From Streptomyces sp. NBC_00258 (GTDB lineage: Bacteria > Actinomycetota > Actinomycetes > Streptomycetales > Streptomycetaceae): a stretch of DNA of 64,000 nt. Under the pieces are notes generated by a model. It saw only the letters and a program-made list of their open reading frames with translations, was not told where the DNA came from and ran no database searches. The first letter of the stretch is position 1. The number at the start of each line of letters is the position of its first letter. The stretch spans positions 11,904,001-11,968,000 of the forward strand of contig NZ_CP108081.1 in assembly GCF_036182465.1 (NCBI RefSeq), given 5' to 3'. Both the position numbers and the translations under genes were made by a program. Positions 9,671 through 17,909 of the stretch are shown piece after piece.

Positions 9671-10594
9671 TCAGTGCCAGAAGGCGTCGGAGCCGTCACG
9701 GCTGGGTGTGCGCTGCAGCGTCACCCGGAACAGCGGCGCGTCCGGGGCCGTGATCGTGGCGGTCATGGTGGTGTCGCCCTCGAGGTCCTCGTTCACCCAC
9801 ACGGCGCGGGGCCCTTCCGCAGCGTCCGGCAGTTCCAGGAAGGACATCTGGCTGCCGCTGCCGGGCGGGGTGCGGCTCAGGCCGGCCGGCAGGTTGTCGT
9901 AGAAGGCTGCGGGGATGCCCAGCAGCACGCAGTCACCGGCAGTGACCCGCAGGGTGGCGCCGTGTGCGGCGGGCAGCAGTACGTGGGCGTGGGCCTGCGT
10001 CCCGAGCGGCAGCCCGCCGGTCAGGTCCGCCTTCAGGGAGGCCGGGGAGTGTTTGAGCCACATTGCCTCGGTGGACCGGTCGATCAACTTCAGCCGTACA
10101 AGGTGGCGCACCGTCGTGGCGTACGGCGTGCCCAGCCAGCGGGCCATCCGGTAGGCGTCCAGAGGCGACCCGGGGCGTCTCAGGCCGCACCGCGACAGCG
10201 CGGCGCGGGCGGCCGACAGGGGCATCAGAAACCAGGAGGCAAAGGCCTCGGCCTCCCGCTCGTGCTGGGGCCACCCCTCGCCCCACCGCCCCGAGGACTG
10301 CTCCTCGTGATCGATGCTGGTGCCGTGACCCAGGCGGTGATGGCCCAGTTCGTGAGCGGCGGTGTGCCGCATGCTCACCTCTTCGAGCCCTGTGTTCACC
10401 AGGCACGCCGGCCCCCCGGCAAAGCGGTCCACATACAGGCCCAGCAGTGCGCCCAGCCTCCGTCCGACCACCTCCACGCCTGCCTGACGCAGCGCGCCGA
10501 AGACGTCGACGTACCCGTCGGCAGGAGGGCCCAGCTCCTTGTGGGCCTGCGCGGCCGCGATCATCGCGACGCCGTGGGCGCTGTTCCAGCTCAC
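9671..10594 (-). CDS. ImmA/IrrE-type metallopeptidase
   Basis: A 307-residue protein with a zinc-peptidase motif HELGHHRLGHGT near residue 80, in the context AAHELGHH typical of ImmA/IrrE (gp35-like) proteins. These act in the cytosol, often cleaving or releasing a partner XRE repressor. The GTG start at 10594 overlaps the stop of the XRE gene by four bases (GTGA), so the two are translationally coupled. The C-terminal half (about 190-300) is not recognised; it may be a sensor. Context suggests it relieves repression of the surrounding island, as in ICEBs1 ImmA/ImmR, but that is by analogy. Confidence 0.85.
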   Translation of the reverse strand: MSWNSAHGVAMIAAAQAHKELGPPADGYVDVFGALRQAGVEVVGRRLGALLGLYVDRFAGGPACLVNTGLEEVSMRHTAAHELGHHRLGHGTSIDHEEQSSGRWGEGWPQHEREAEAFASWFLMPLSAARAALSRCGLRRPGSPLDAYRMARWLGTPYATTVRHLVRLKLIDRSTEAMWLKHSPASLKADLTGGLPLGTQAHAHVLLPAAHGATLRVTAGDCVLLGIPAAFYDNLPAGLSRTPPGSGSQMSFLELPDAAEGPRAVWVNEDLEGDTTMTATITAPDAPLFRVTLQRTPSRDGSDAFWH

Positions 10595-11004
10595 GCACCG
10601 CCCTCCCCGGCTCTCTGCGGGACGCCTGGCCCTTCCTCCTCGGCCTGCCGGCGGGACTGCAGGTACTCGATGAACTTCGCCACCTCGATCCGGTCACCCT
10701 CGTTCAACGGCCGTGCGGTGCGCGGAAGTCCGGCCAGCGCGTGCTCACCGGCATCGGCAGACTCCTCCTCATCCAGGAAGTACGAGGCCGGAAGCCGGTA
10801 GAGACGGGCAAGCTTCTGCAGCTCCATCACCTCCACCCTGCGCACTCCGCGCTCGATGTCGCTGACCGCCGAGCGCACGATGCCGGTCCGCTCGGCGACC
10901 TGCTGCTGCGACAGCCCCAGGTACTCACGGGTGGCCTTCAGCCGCTGGCCCAGCCGGGCCCGCTGGTCGGCATCCTCCGTGTGGGATGGTGTGTTGCCGT
11001 TCAT
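10591..11004 (-). CDS. XRE-family HTH regulator
   Basis: A 137-residue protein. Residues about 18-75 form a lambda-repressor-like helix-turn-helix (LGQRLKATREYLGLSQQQVA with the recognition helix RSAVSDIERG). The tail is acidic and lacks a recognisable domain. The ATG start at 11004 overlaps the acyl carrier protein stop (ATGA), and its own stop overlaps the ImmA-type start. This three-gene overlap marks it as the operon's regulator and the likely target of the peptidase. A 17-base palindrome at 11346-11362 between this operon and the divergent MazG-like gene is a good candidate for its operator. Confidence 0.88.
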   Translation of the reverse strand: MNGNTPSHTEDADQRARLGQRLKATREYLGLSQQQVAERTGIVRSAVSDIERGVRRVEVMELQKLARLYRLPASYFLDEEESADAGEHALAGLPRTARPLNEGDRIEVAKFIEYLQSRRQAEEEGPGVPQRAGEGGA

Positions 11005-11279
11005 CGTTGGTGCTCCTTCGCCTGCATGGTGTCGTACACAGTCTCAGCGAACGCCCACACCGAACGCAGAGAGCGCCCGGCCTCGGCGTCGGCGGGGACG
11101 GAAATGCCGAAGTGTTCCTCGACGCGCGCCAGTATCTCCATGACCAGCACCGAGTCGACCGGTAAGTCCTGTCCGCGGGCGGCCAGTTCCTCGTACACCT
11201 CCTCGAGAGGTCTGTCCTGGTACTCGGCCAGAAACTCGATCACGATGTCCACGATCTCCTGGACGCTCTGTAACGGCAT
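11001..11279 (-). CDS. Acyl carrier protein-like protein
   Basis: A 92-residue acidic, helical protein. The segment LPVDSVLVMEILARVEEHFG contains the Asp-Ser pair (Ser43) where acyl and peptidyl carrier proteins receive 4'-phosphopantetheine, and helix lengths fit a carrier protein. It lacks the usual Gly before the Asp. It is the first gene of a minus-strand operon that goes on with XRE, ImmA-type and thymidylate-synthase-like genes. No ketosynthase, adenylation or transferase gene is nearby, so its cargo is unknown. A carrier protein in a putative base-modification island would fit delivery of an acyl or aminoacyl group, but this is speculation. Confidence 0.8.
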   Translation of the reverse strand: MPLQSVQEIVDIVIEFLAEYQDRPLEEVYEELAARGQDLPVDSVLVMEILARVEEHFGISVPADAEAGRSLRSVWAFAETVYDTMQAKEHQR

Positions 11280-11345
11280 GCTCTGCTGTCGCTCCTTTCA
11301 CTCAACTCCCGGACAGGCGGCCCGGCGTGACCTACTGTAGAGCGA

Positions 11346-11362
11346 TGTCGGAATATCCGACA
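11346..11362. promoter_or_regulatory. Palindromic operator candidate
   Basis: TGTCGGA-ATA-TCCGACA is a perfect 7-bp inverted repeat around a 3-base centre. It lies in the 103-base gap between two divergent units (ACP-XRE-ImmA leftward, MazG-like rightward), 21 bases before the latter's ATG. It is the obvious binding site for the XRE protein and would let it control both directions. Confidence 0.6.
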
Positions 11363-11382
11363 GCCTTGTTGGAAGATCCTTC

Positions 11383-12273
11383 ATGGGAGTATGCGTGCAC
11401 CTCGCCCGCTATCAGCAAGCAGCCCTCAAGACCCTCCAGCCCGCCTCCGACGGGACCGACCCGGTCCTCATGCCGCTGCTCGGCCTCGTCGGCGAGACCG
11501 GATCCGTGGCCAGCGCCTACAAGAAGCGCCTGCGCGACGGCGCCGACGCAGGCCCCTCCAAACAGCAGCTACGCGAGGAACTCGGTGACGTCCTGTGGTA
11601 CACCGCCGCCCTCGCACACTTGCTCGGCCTGGACCTGGAGGACATCGCCGCCGCCAGCCTGGAGAAGACCAAGGACCGCTGGCGTGCCACCCCCGACGAC
11701 CAGCGCCCCCGCTTCGACGCCGACTACCCGCCCCATGAACAACTGCCCCGCCGTACCACCGTCACCTTCACCCCCACCCTCCAGCCCGACGGCCGCACCG
11801 TCATCGTCCTCACCCGCGAGGACGGCAGCCCGGCCGGGGACCCCCTGACCAGCGCCAGCCACATCGAGGACGACTACCGCTTCCACGACGCCTTCCACCT
11901 TGCCCACGCCGCCGTCCTGGGCTGGTCACCCGTCAGCCGTTTCCTCCTCGGCTGCAAACGCCGCAGCCGCCCCGGCATCGACGAAGCCGAAGACGGCGGC
12001 CGCGCCATCGCCATCGAGGAAGGCATCAGCGCGCTCATATTCGCCTACGCCAGCCGCCACCACTACTTCGAGGACCTCCGCCACGTCGACCACGAACTGC
12101 TCATCACCGTCGACCACATGACCGCCCACCTTGAAGTGAGCGTGCTGCGCGCCGCTGACTGGGAGAAAGCCATCATGACCGGGTACACCGCCTGGCGGCA
12201 GCTACGCAAACACGGCGGCGGCCATCTCCGACTCGACCTGGACGCCCAGTCCTTGACCTTCATAGAGCCCTGA
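11383..12273 (+). CDS. MazG-like nucleoside triphosphate pyrophosphohydrolase
   Basis: A 296-residue protein. Residues 5-100 have the MazG/all-alpha NTP pyrophosphatase pattern: GLVGETGSVASAYKK followed by LREELGDVLWYTAALAHLL, giving the ExxE and ExxD metal-binding pairs. The C-terminal half (about 150-290), with HDAFHLAHAAVLGWSP and AIEEGISALIFAYA, is probably a second all-alpha NTPase-like or unknown domain. Such enzymes hydrolyse (d)NTPs to NMP and pyrophosphate, often cleaning up modified nucleotides. GTG 11395, five bases after GGGAG, is an equally good start. It is divergent from the ACP-XRE-ImmA operon and shares its regulatory gap, which links it to the nucleotide-modification theme. 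Confidence 0.8.
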   Translation: MGVCVHLARYQQAALKTLQPASDGTDPVLMPLLGLVGETGSVASAYKKRLRDGADAGPSKQQLREELGDVLWYTAALAHLLGLDLEDIAAASLEKTKDRWRATPDDQRPRFDADYPPHEQLPRRTTVTFTPTLQPDGRTVIVLTREDGSPAGDPLTSASHIEDDYRFHDAFHLAHAAVLGWSPVSRFLLGCKRRSRPGIDEAEDGGRAIAIEEGISALIFAYASRHHYFEDLRHVDHELLITVDHMTAHLEVSVLRAADWEKAIMTGYTAWRQLRKHGGGHLRLDLDAQSLTFIEP

Positions 12274-12615
12274 CCACCCGCCGGCCTCGGGATGCTGTGG
12301 CCCCCGCATCGTCCGGGCGAGCCTGCGCCGCGTCCGGGGCAGAGCCTGCCCCCCGTTGCCGGCCGTGCCGCCACGCACCGCCCGCACGGCCCTCGGCGCC
12401 GACCCGCACCCTCGACCTGCGACGGTGCGCCACTCGTGAGCGTCGGCGGCGAGCGCAAGCAGCAGGAAACGAGGTCGAGCAAACGTGTGAGGGCACGCGT
12501 CCGGGCGGGAAACGGGTACGAGGCGCGCCGCGAGCCGGACTGTCCAAGATTCCAAGATCTCTCTACGGTTGGTGTCCGATGCCCTGAGGGGCACGCGATA
12601 TGTGAAGGGGGCTGT
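12274..12615. other. Intergenic stretch before the NB-ARC gene
   Basis: About 340 bases. The reading frame of the next gene stays open through it, but the residues are proline/arginine-rich and unlike protein, so I place the start at GTG 12616. No hairpin or repeat stands out. It should contain the promoter of the NB-ARC gene. Confidence 0.4.
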
Positions 12616-15123
12616 GTGGAAGCCGAGTTGGCGGCGCTTGCGGCGTCCGGGGCGACGACGCTGGTCGGCCTGATGGTTTCGGAGTCGTGGGAGCGGGCGA
12701 AGAGCGGCCTGGCCCGGTTCTTCGGACGACGGACCGCGGGCGAGGCCTTCGAGGAAGAGCTCCAGGCGGCCAGCGATGAGTTGGACAGTGCCCGGGCGGC
12801 AGGTGACGAAGGTGCCCTGGCAGAGGTCCATGCCCGGTGGCGGCAGCGGCTGGAAACAATATTCCGGGAGGATCCCGGCGCCGCGGAGGAACTGGGACGG
12901 CTGTTGTCCGAGCTGGCGCCGGACGCGTCGCGCACCTTCGTCAGCCTGGTCGCCGGAGGGGTGAACTACGGCCCCGCCTTCCAGGGGTCGCACATTCACG
13001 GTGGCATCACCTTCCACGTCCAGTCGCCGCCGTCGTCTGCGGCCGGCCTGACGTCCAGGCCGGATCAAGTACCGCCCGTGACCATTCCGTTCAGTAACCG
13101 GACGGTCGAACTTGCTGCTCTGGACGGCGTGCTCGGTGCGAGAGCGGGCGGTGCCAGATCCGTCGATGTGGGGGTGCTGGACGGACTTCCTGGGGTCGGC
13201 AAGACAACCACGGCCTGGCAGTGGGCGGACAGGGCGCGAGGGCGCTTCCCGGACGGGCAGCTGTACGTGGATTTCGCGGCCCTGCGCGATCAGTCCGCAC
13301 CGGCGGCCGCCGGTGCGGACGTCTCCGAAGCCCTGGCGATGTGCCTGAGGTCGCTGGTGGGAAGCGATGACGGCATTCCGAGTTCGCTCGCGGAGCGCAC
13401 CAACCTGTTCCGGTCGCGCTCGGCCGGCCTGCGTATCCTGCTCGTCCTTGACGACGTGAGCCAGCCCGCCCAGGTGCGTGCGCTGATCCCCAAGGGCCCG
13501 GGCAGCGCGGTACTGGTCACCAGTCAGGCCAGGCTCGGCGAACTGTCCCTGGACGGAGCCCGGTTGATCTCCCTCAAGCCACTGGACGCCCACGGCGGGC
13601 TGGCGTTGCTGAAGGACCGGTGCGGGCAGGAGGCGGTCGAGGCCGAACAGGAGGCGGCGCAACGCCTGGTGGAGCTGTGCAGCGGCCTGCCGGTGGCCCT
13701 GCAGATCGTGGCGGCGCGTCTGGTCACCGATGACGCTCTGAGCATGACGGCACTGGCTGGGGAACTCGACGACGAGGCCGGCAGGCTGGCCGGGATGGCA
13801 CTGCAAGGAGAGGAGTACTCGGTGTCCGCTGTTCTGGGTCCCTCCTACCGACTGCTGCCGCCCCCCACCGCCCGGCTCTACCGCCTCCTCGGATGGCTGC
13901 CGGTCGGCACGTTCGACGCCGGGGTGGCCGCAGTCGCCGCAGACATCGACACGCCCAGCACCAAACGCCTGCTGGGCGCCCTGGCCAAAGCGAGCCTCGT
14001 GGAGACCATGGGCGATGGCAGGTACCGCATGCACGATCTGGTGCGCCTGCACGCCCGGGAGCGCGCGACGGAGGAAGAACCGCAGACCGAGCAGGCGGCG
14101 CTCGTCGAGCGGGTAGGCACGCACTACCTCGTCCTCGCCGCGCTCGCCGACCGGGCCCTGCGCAGGGACCGGCTGCGGATCGCCCAGCTGTCCGCCCTGC
14201 TGCGAGATACCCCCACCCCCTTCGCGGCCGACAGCGGCCCGCCTCCACTGGAATGGCTGGACACCGAACGCCCCGCCATCCTGGCGGTACTGCGCACGGC
14301 CGCCCGGCACGGGCTGCACACCCTGGTCTGGCAACTGGCCGAGGCGTTCACGGCCCTGTTCCTGTACCGCCGCTACCTCGCGGCCTGGAAGGAATCGCTG
14401 GAACTGGGCGCCGAGGCGGCTGCCGCAGCAGCGGCGTCGGCAAACACGGTGGGCGAGATCGCGCAGGCCATGGCGGCCGAAGCACGGCTGCGCAGCCTGC
14501 TCTCACGCCCCTTGCTGGACCTCGGCGAGAACGACCGGGCACGAGCGGAACTCGAGACGGCCGTCGCCCGCGCCGAGGCATCGGGCCACCTCGTCCTGCG
14601 TGCCTCCGTACAGGAATTCCTCGGACGGTACCGGGACCGCTTCGATCCATCCCGCGCCGCCGAGGCGTACCAGCACTCCCTTGAACTCAACACGCGCGCC
14701 GGGGAATCCCGCGGAGCGGCCATCGCCGCCTACTTCCTCGGGTGTGCCCAGGACGCCCAAGGCGAACACACGGAAGCCATGATCACGCTGCGCCGGGCGC
14801 AGCGCGGCCTGGCGGACGGTGAGGAGCCTGATCTGCGGATGGCGGCCCGGGTGACCGCCGCCATCGGAGTCGTACACGACCACCTCGACGACCCCGAGGA
14901 AGCGATCCGCACACTGCGCGGCGCGGCCCGGGCTCTGCGGGAGCAGCAGGCGACCCACTACGAGGCACAGGCCCTGGTGCAACTCGCCGACATCGCGCAG
15001 CGGACAGGAGACCGCGAGGACCTGGTACGCACCTGCCTGAGCCGGGCCGTTGAGATCCATGACGCGGCCGGCAGCCGCTTGGCGGAGAGTCTGCGGCGGC
15101 GGCTGGAGGACCTTGAGCGCTGA
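12616..15123 (+). CDS. NB-ARC/TPR STAND ATPase with amyloid-like motif
   Basis: An 835-residue STAND-class signalling ATPase. The start is GTG 12616, five bases after GAAGGGG. Residues 1-110 are a helical N-terminal domain. Residues about 115-137 hold YGPAFQGSHIHGGITFHV, which resembles the RHIM-like amyloid motif found at the N-termini of actinobacterial NLR-like proteins. The NB-ARC core has P-loop GLPGVGKTT near 190, Walker B LLVLDDVSQ, the GLPVAL motif and the MHD motif in YRMHDLVRLH near 470. The remainder is TPR-like helical repeats, seen in AAEAYQHSLELNTRAGES and following units. Such proteins act as sensors that oligomerise on ligand binding. No toxic domain is fused, so an effector would have to be recruited through the motif. 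It converges on a GT-B-like gene. Confidence 0.9.
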   Translation: MEAELAALAASGATTLVGLMVSESWERAKSGLARFFGRRTAGEAFEEELQAASDELDSARAAGDEGALAEVHARWRQRLETIFREDPGAAEELGRLLSELAPDASRTFVSLVAGGVNYGPAFQGSHIHGGITFHVQSPPSSAAGLTSRPDQVPPVTIPFSNRTVELAALDGVLGARAGGARSVDVGVLDGLPGVGKTTTAWQWADRARGRFPDGQLYVDFAALRDQSAPAAAGADVSEALAMCLRSLVGSDDGIPSSLAERTNLFRSRSAGLRILLVLDDVSQPAQVRALIPKGPGSAVLVTSQARLGELSLDGARLISLKPLDAHGGLALLKDRCGQEAVEAEQEAAQRLVELCSGLPVALQIVAARLVTDDALSMTALAGELDDEAGRLAGMALQGEEYSVSAVLGPSYRLLPPPTARLYRLLGWLPVGTFDAGVAAVAADIDTPSTKRLLGALAKASLVETMGDGRYRMHDLVRLHARERATEEEPQTEQAALVERVGTHYLVLAALADRALRRDRLRIAQLSALLRDTPTPFAADSGPPPLEWLDTERPAILAVLRTAARHGLHTLVWQLAEAFTALFLYRRYLAAWKESLELGAEAAAAAAASANTVGEIAQAMAAEARLRSLLSRPLLDLGENDRARAELETAVARAEASGHLVLRASVQEFLGRYRDRFDPSRAAEAYQHSLELNTRAGESRGAAIAAYFLGCAQDAQGEHTEAMITLRRAQRGLADGEEPDLRMAARVTAAIGVVHDHLDDPEEAIRTLRGAARALREQQATHYEAQALVQLADIAQRTGDREDLVRTCLSRAVEIHDAAGSRLAESLRRRLEDLER

Positions 15124-15160
15124 CGACTGCTGCCTCGGCCGGGCACCGGCTCCCGGGCCG

Positions 15161-16894
15161 CTACCTGACCGGCGGGGCGGGACGAAGACGCAGGACCACA
15201 TCCTCGTCCCGCCTGCCACCGATCCGCAGGAGCACCCGGGTGTCGTTGAGGGGATGTCCCGCGCGCAGACAGGCGTAGACGACCGCGGCGGACAGGCCCG
15301 GGTCCATTGCCGGGCCCGTAGCCGTCGCCTCGACGACCCGGCCGTCTCGGAGCCCGACCAGGCAGCCGCTGCCGCGCACGGCCGAAGCCGCCAGGAGGCT
15401 TCCAGGCAACTGCGCGAGTGTGTCCTGGATCCATCGCAGTGCCCCGACCACCGTGGACGCACAGTGGCGTTGGACGAGTACCGAGGCGCTCTCGGCCAGT
15501 CGGCGGTCGCGCTCGTCGTCCGCACACGCCAGATAGGCAAAGGACGCGGGCGCGTCCGCGCGCGCCTCGCCGTACGCGGAGACGGCCGCCGGAAAGCGGC
15601 ACACGGCCACCGTCAGGTCGCCGCCGTCCTCGGTGACGCTGGTCGTCACCTGCCACGAGGTGACCGACGAGGCAGGCGGATCCGGAACCGGCAACACCAG
15701 GGCAGACGGCGGTGCGGAGGACGGCTCCGGGAGCTTCAGCAGACCGTAGAGGGCGGTGCGAAGCCGGGCGAGGGCATGTCCCGGTTCAGCGAAGGCATGC
15801 TCCGCGACTGCGGCGTACCGCTGGAGTGTGTGCCCGCGTACGACATCCTCCACCTGCTGGAGCAGGCCCGCGCGCGGATCGAGCAGGGGCGCGGCAGCAG
15901 CCATCCTGTGGACGGCCGTCCCAGGCACCGCGTCGCCGCCGAACGAAGCAAGCAGCAGCGGTATACCGGCGGACGCACCGTACAGCGTCACCGAGCCGTG
16001 GTCACCGACAAGCACGTCCGCCGCGACGAGCGCGGGCCGCCAGGCATGGACCGCCGGCATCAGCAACAGCCCCGCCTCCAGGGAAGCGGCCAGCAGAGTA
16101 TGGATCTGCCACGCCCCGTGAGCCGACCACACATTGGGGTGGATGACCGCACCGACCCGGTACTCGTCGCAGGGAAGCTGCGCGAGCAGACGCGGAAGAA
16201 GGTCCGAAAGACTGCCCAGGAGCGAGGTGGGCCCCCAGGTGGAACTCACCATGACCAGACGCTGATGCTCCGCGACCCCCAGCGCCTCCCGGTATGCCTT
16301 CCTGCGCGGCCGACTGCCGACAAGCTCGTCGAAGCAGGGATCACCGACCAGCAGGGTGCGCCCGGCGGCCTTCGGGTGCGTGGCGAGCAGCTGTTCCTCC
16401 TGCGCCGGGTGCGAGACCGCCAGCCACACCCGTCCCGTCTCCAGCAGGGAGTCCGGTACGACCCCGGAGACCCTGTCGCCCGAACTCCGTGAATCCGGCA
16501 CGAACTTCTGGAAACCCACCCCGTGCGGCAGCACCAGAACCGGGCAGTCGCCCTCCGGCACCTCGATGTTCTCGCTGGCGGAGAGGATGAGGTCAGGGGT
16601 GATGTGCCCCAACTGCTCCCAGGGCATGACCCGACACCCGGCACCGTTGAGAAGGTCGACGACACCGGCGTTGAAGGCGGACGTCGGGTCGTAGGCGAAG
16701 ACGACCCTCACACGACCGTCGCCACGCAGAAGAGCCGGCAGCGATTCGAGAACGCGCACGGTCGAGGTGACCGTACGGGCGGCGACGACCAGGGTTCGCT
16801 CGCCGTGGAAGGTGCTCCACCGATGGGCATCGCGCCCTACCGGCACACGGAGAGGCTGACTACCGAACACGGCAGCCATCCCTAATAACAACAC
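15161..16894 (-). CDS. Uncharacterised GT-B/CDP-glycerol glycerophosphotransferase-like protein
   Basis: A 577-residue protein. The N-terminal 350 residues look like a two-domain GT-B fold: a Rossmann-like half with VLVLPHGVGFQKF, then ADVLVGDHGSVTLYGASAG, which resembles the donor-binding loop of TagF-type CDP-glycerol glycerophosphotransferases. Residues about 390-577 are unlike any family I recognise. There is no signal peptide. Start choice is unclear: GTG 16894 is only two bases from AGGAGG, TTG 16891 is better spaced, and ATG 16879 is 17 bases away. It converges on the NB-ARC gene with a 37-base gap, and may be its partner; that is inference only. Confidence 0.65.
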   Translation of the reverse strand: MLLLGMAAVFGSQPLRVPVGRDAHRWSTFHGERTLVVAARTVTSTVRVLESLPALLRGDGRVRVVFAYDPTSAFNAGVVDLLNGAGCRVMPWEQLGHITPDLILSASENIEVPEGDCPVLVLPHGVGFQKFVPDSRSSGDRVSGVVPDSLLETGRVWLAVSHPAQEEQLLATHPKAAGRTLLVGDPCFDELVGSRPRRKAYREALGVAEHQRLVMVSSTWGPTSLLGSLSDLLPRLLAQLPCDEYRVGAVIHPNVWSAHGAWQIHTLLAASLEAGLLLMPAVHAWRPALVAADVLVGDHGSVTLYGASAGIPLLLASFGGDAVPGTAVHRMAAAAPLLDPRAGLLQQVEDVVRGHTLQRYAAVAEHAFAEPGHALARLRTALYGLLKLPEPSSAPPSALVLPVPDPPASSVTSWQVTTSVTEDGGDLTVAVCRFPAAVSAYGEARADAPASFAYLACADDERDRRLAESASVLVQRHCASTVVGALRWIQDTLAQLPGSLLAASAVRGSGCLVGLRDGRVVEATATGPAMDPGLSAAVVYACLRAGHPLNDTRVLLRIGGRRDEDVVLRLRPAPPVR

Positions 16895-16913
16895 AGCCTC
16901 CTGCGCCGGTCAG

Positions 16914-17050
16914 CGGCTCGCGGCTCGCGGCTCGCGGCTCGCGGCTCGCGGCTCGCGGCTCGCGGCTCGCGGCTCGCGGCTCGCGGCTCGCGGCTCGCGG
17001 CTCGCGGCTCGCGGCTCGCGGCTCGCGGCTCGCGGCTCGCGGCTCGCGGC
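16914..17050. repeat. Perfect tandem heptamer repeat, 19 copies
   Basis: The unit CGGCTCG is repeated 19 times without a mismatch from 16914 to 17046, followed by a partial CGGC. It is non-coding, directly upstream of the GT-B-like gene start and 290 bases before the IS607 tnpA. A perfect array of this length is expected to vary in copy number by slippage, and could change promoter spacing for the leftward gene. Confidence 0.97.
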
Positions 17051-17336
17051 GATGGTGCGCTTATCGCATCTCAAGCGGATTGGCAATCTCTTCTAGCAGT
17101 GTTGCGGCGGGTGGGCAGCAGGATGACCCGTACACGGTAACGAACTATGTCGATCGCACGGTACGTGCCGGTTGGCAAGACCAGGCGCATGCAGAGGTTG
17201 ACGCGCAGTCATCGCCAGGCAGACGTTCCATTGCTGCCCGCCGCTGCGATGCCCGAACAGGATGGGTGAGAGCTGCTGCAGATTTTCTAGTCATTCATAG
17301 TCATCTCTGGTCGTGTGTCTTGCGTACTTTGGTCTC

Positions 17337-17909
17337 GTGAAGCTTGCGGAGTGGGCCCGTGAGCAGGGGGTGAGTTACCAGACCGCCTGGCGGTGGGTGA
17401 AGGACGGGAAGATGCCCGTCCCGGTCCGCCAGGCGCCGTCCGGGACGTGGCTGGTCGACCAGGTCGCCGTCCAGCCGTCCGGGCGGGTGGTGGCGTACTG
17501 CCGCGTGTCGTCCCCTGACCAGAAGGCCGACCTTGAGCGGCAGGCCGCCCGGGTCGTGTCCGGTGCGAACGGGCTGGGCCTGGCTGTCGCCGAGGTCGTC
17601 GCCGAGGTCGGCTCCGGGTTGAACGGCCGGCGCCGCAAGCTGCACCGGGTGCTGTCCGACCCGCAGGCGGCGGTGATCGTGGTCGAGCACCGTGACCGGC
17701 TGGCCCGGTGCGGTGTCGAGCACCTCGAAGCCGTGCTGTCGGCGTCCGGGCGGCGCCTGGTCGTTCTCGAGCCGACCGAGACGGCTGACGACCTGGTGCG
17801 GGACATCACCGAGGTGCTCACGTCGATGTGCGCGCGCCTGTACGGGCGGCGGGCGGCGAAGAACCGCGTCGCCCGCGCGGTGGCCGTGGCGACCGGCGAG
17901 GACCAGTGA
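17337..17909 (+). CDS. tnpA: IS607-family serine recombinase
   Basis: A 190-residue transposase. The N-terminus KLAEWAREQGVSYQTAWRW is the MerR-like helix-turn-helix of IS607 TnpA. The catalytic resolvase domain follows with AYCRVSSPDQKADLERQ (nucleophilic Ser in RVSS) and EHRDRLARCGVEHLEAVL, the usual active-site Arg cluster. The GTG at 17337 matches the family's N-terminus; a longer frame from 17313 adds residues the family lacks. The stop overlaps the tnpB start (GTGA). The protein looks complete and probably active. Confidence 0.93.
   Translation: MKLAEWAREQGVSYQTAWRWVKDGKMPVPVRQAPSGTWLVDQVAVQPSGRVVAYCRVSSPDQKADLERQAARVVSGANGLGLAVAEVVAEVGSGLNGRRRKLHRVLSDPQAAVIVVEHRDRLARCGVEHLEAVLSASGRRLVVLEPTETADDLVRDITEVLTSMCARLYGRRAAKNRVARAVAVATGEDQ

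Noticed and set aside
8125..9699. Long minus-strand open frame covering the base-modification genes
   Set aside because: It is Arg/Pro/His-rich shadow coding opposite and across the thymidylate-synthase-like gene in another frame; no family-like residues.
12202..14334. Long minus-strand open frame opposite the NB-ARC gene
   Set aside because: A typical antisense artefact of high-GC codon bias; the plus strand has P-loop, GLPVAL and MHD motifs.
16914..17050. Possible CRISPR array or coding repeat
   Set aside because: Units are 7 bases with no spacers, and no repeat-protein frame with a start is present.
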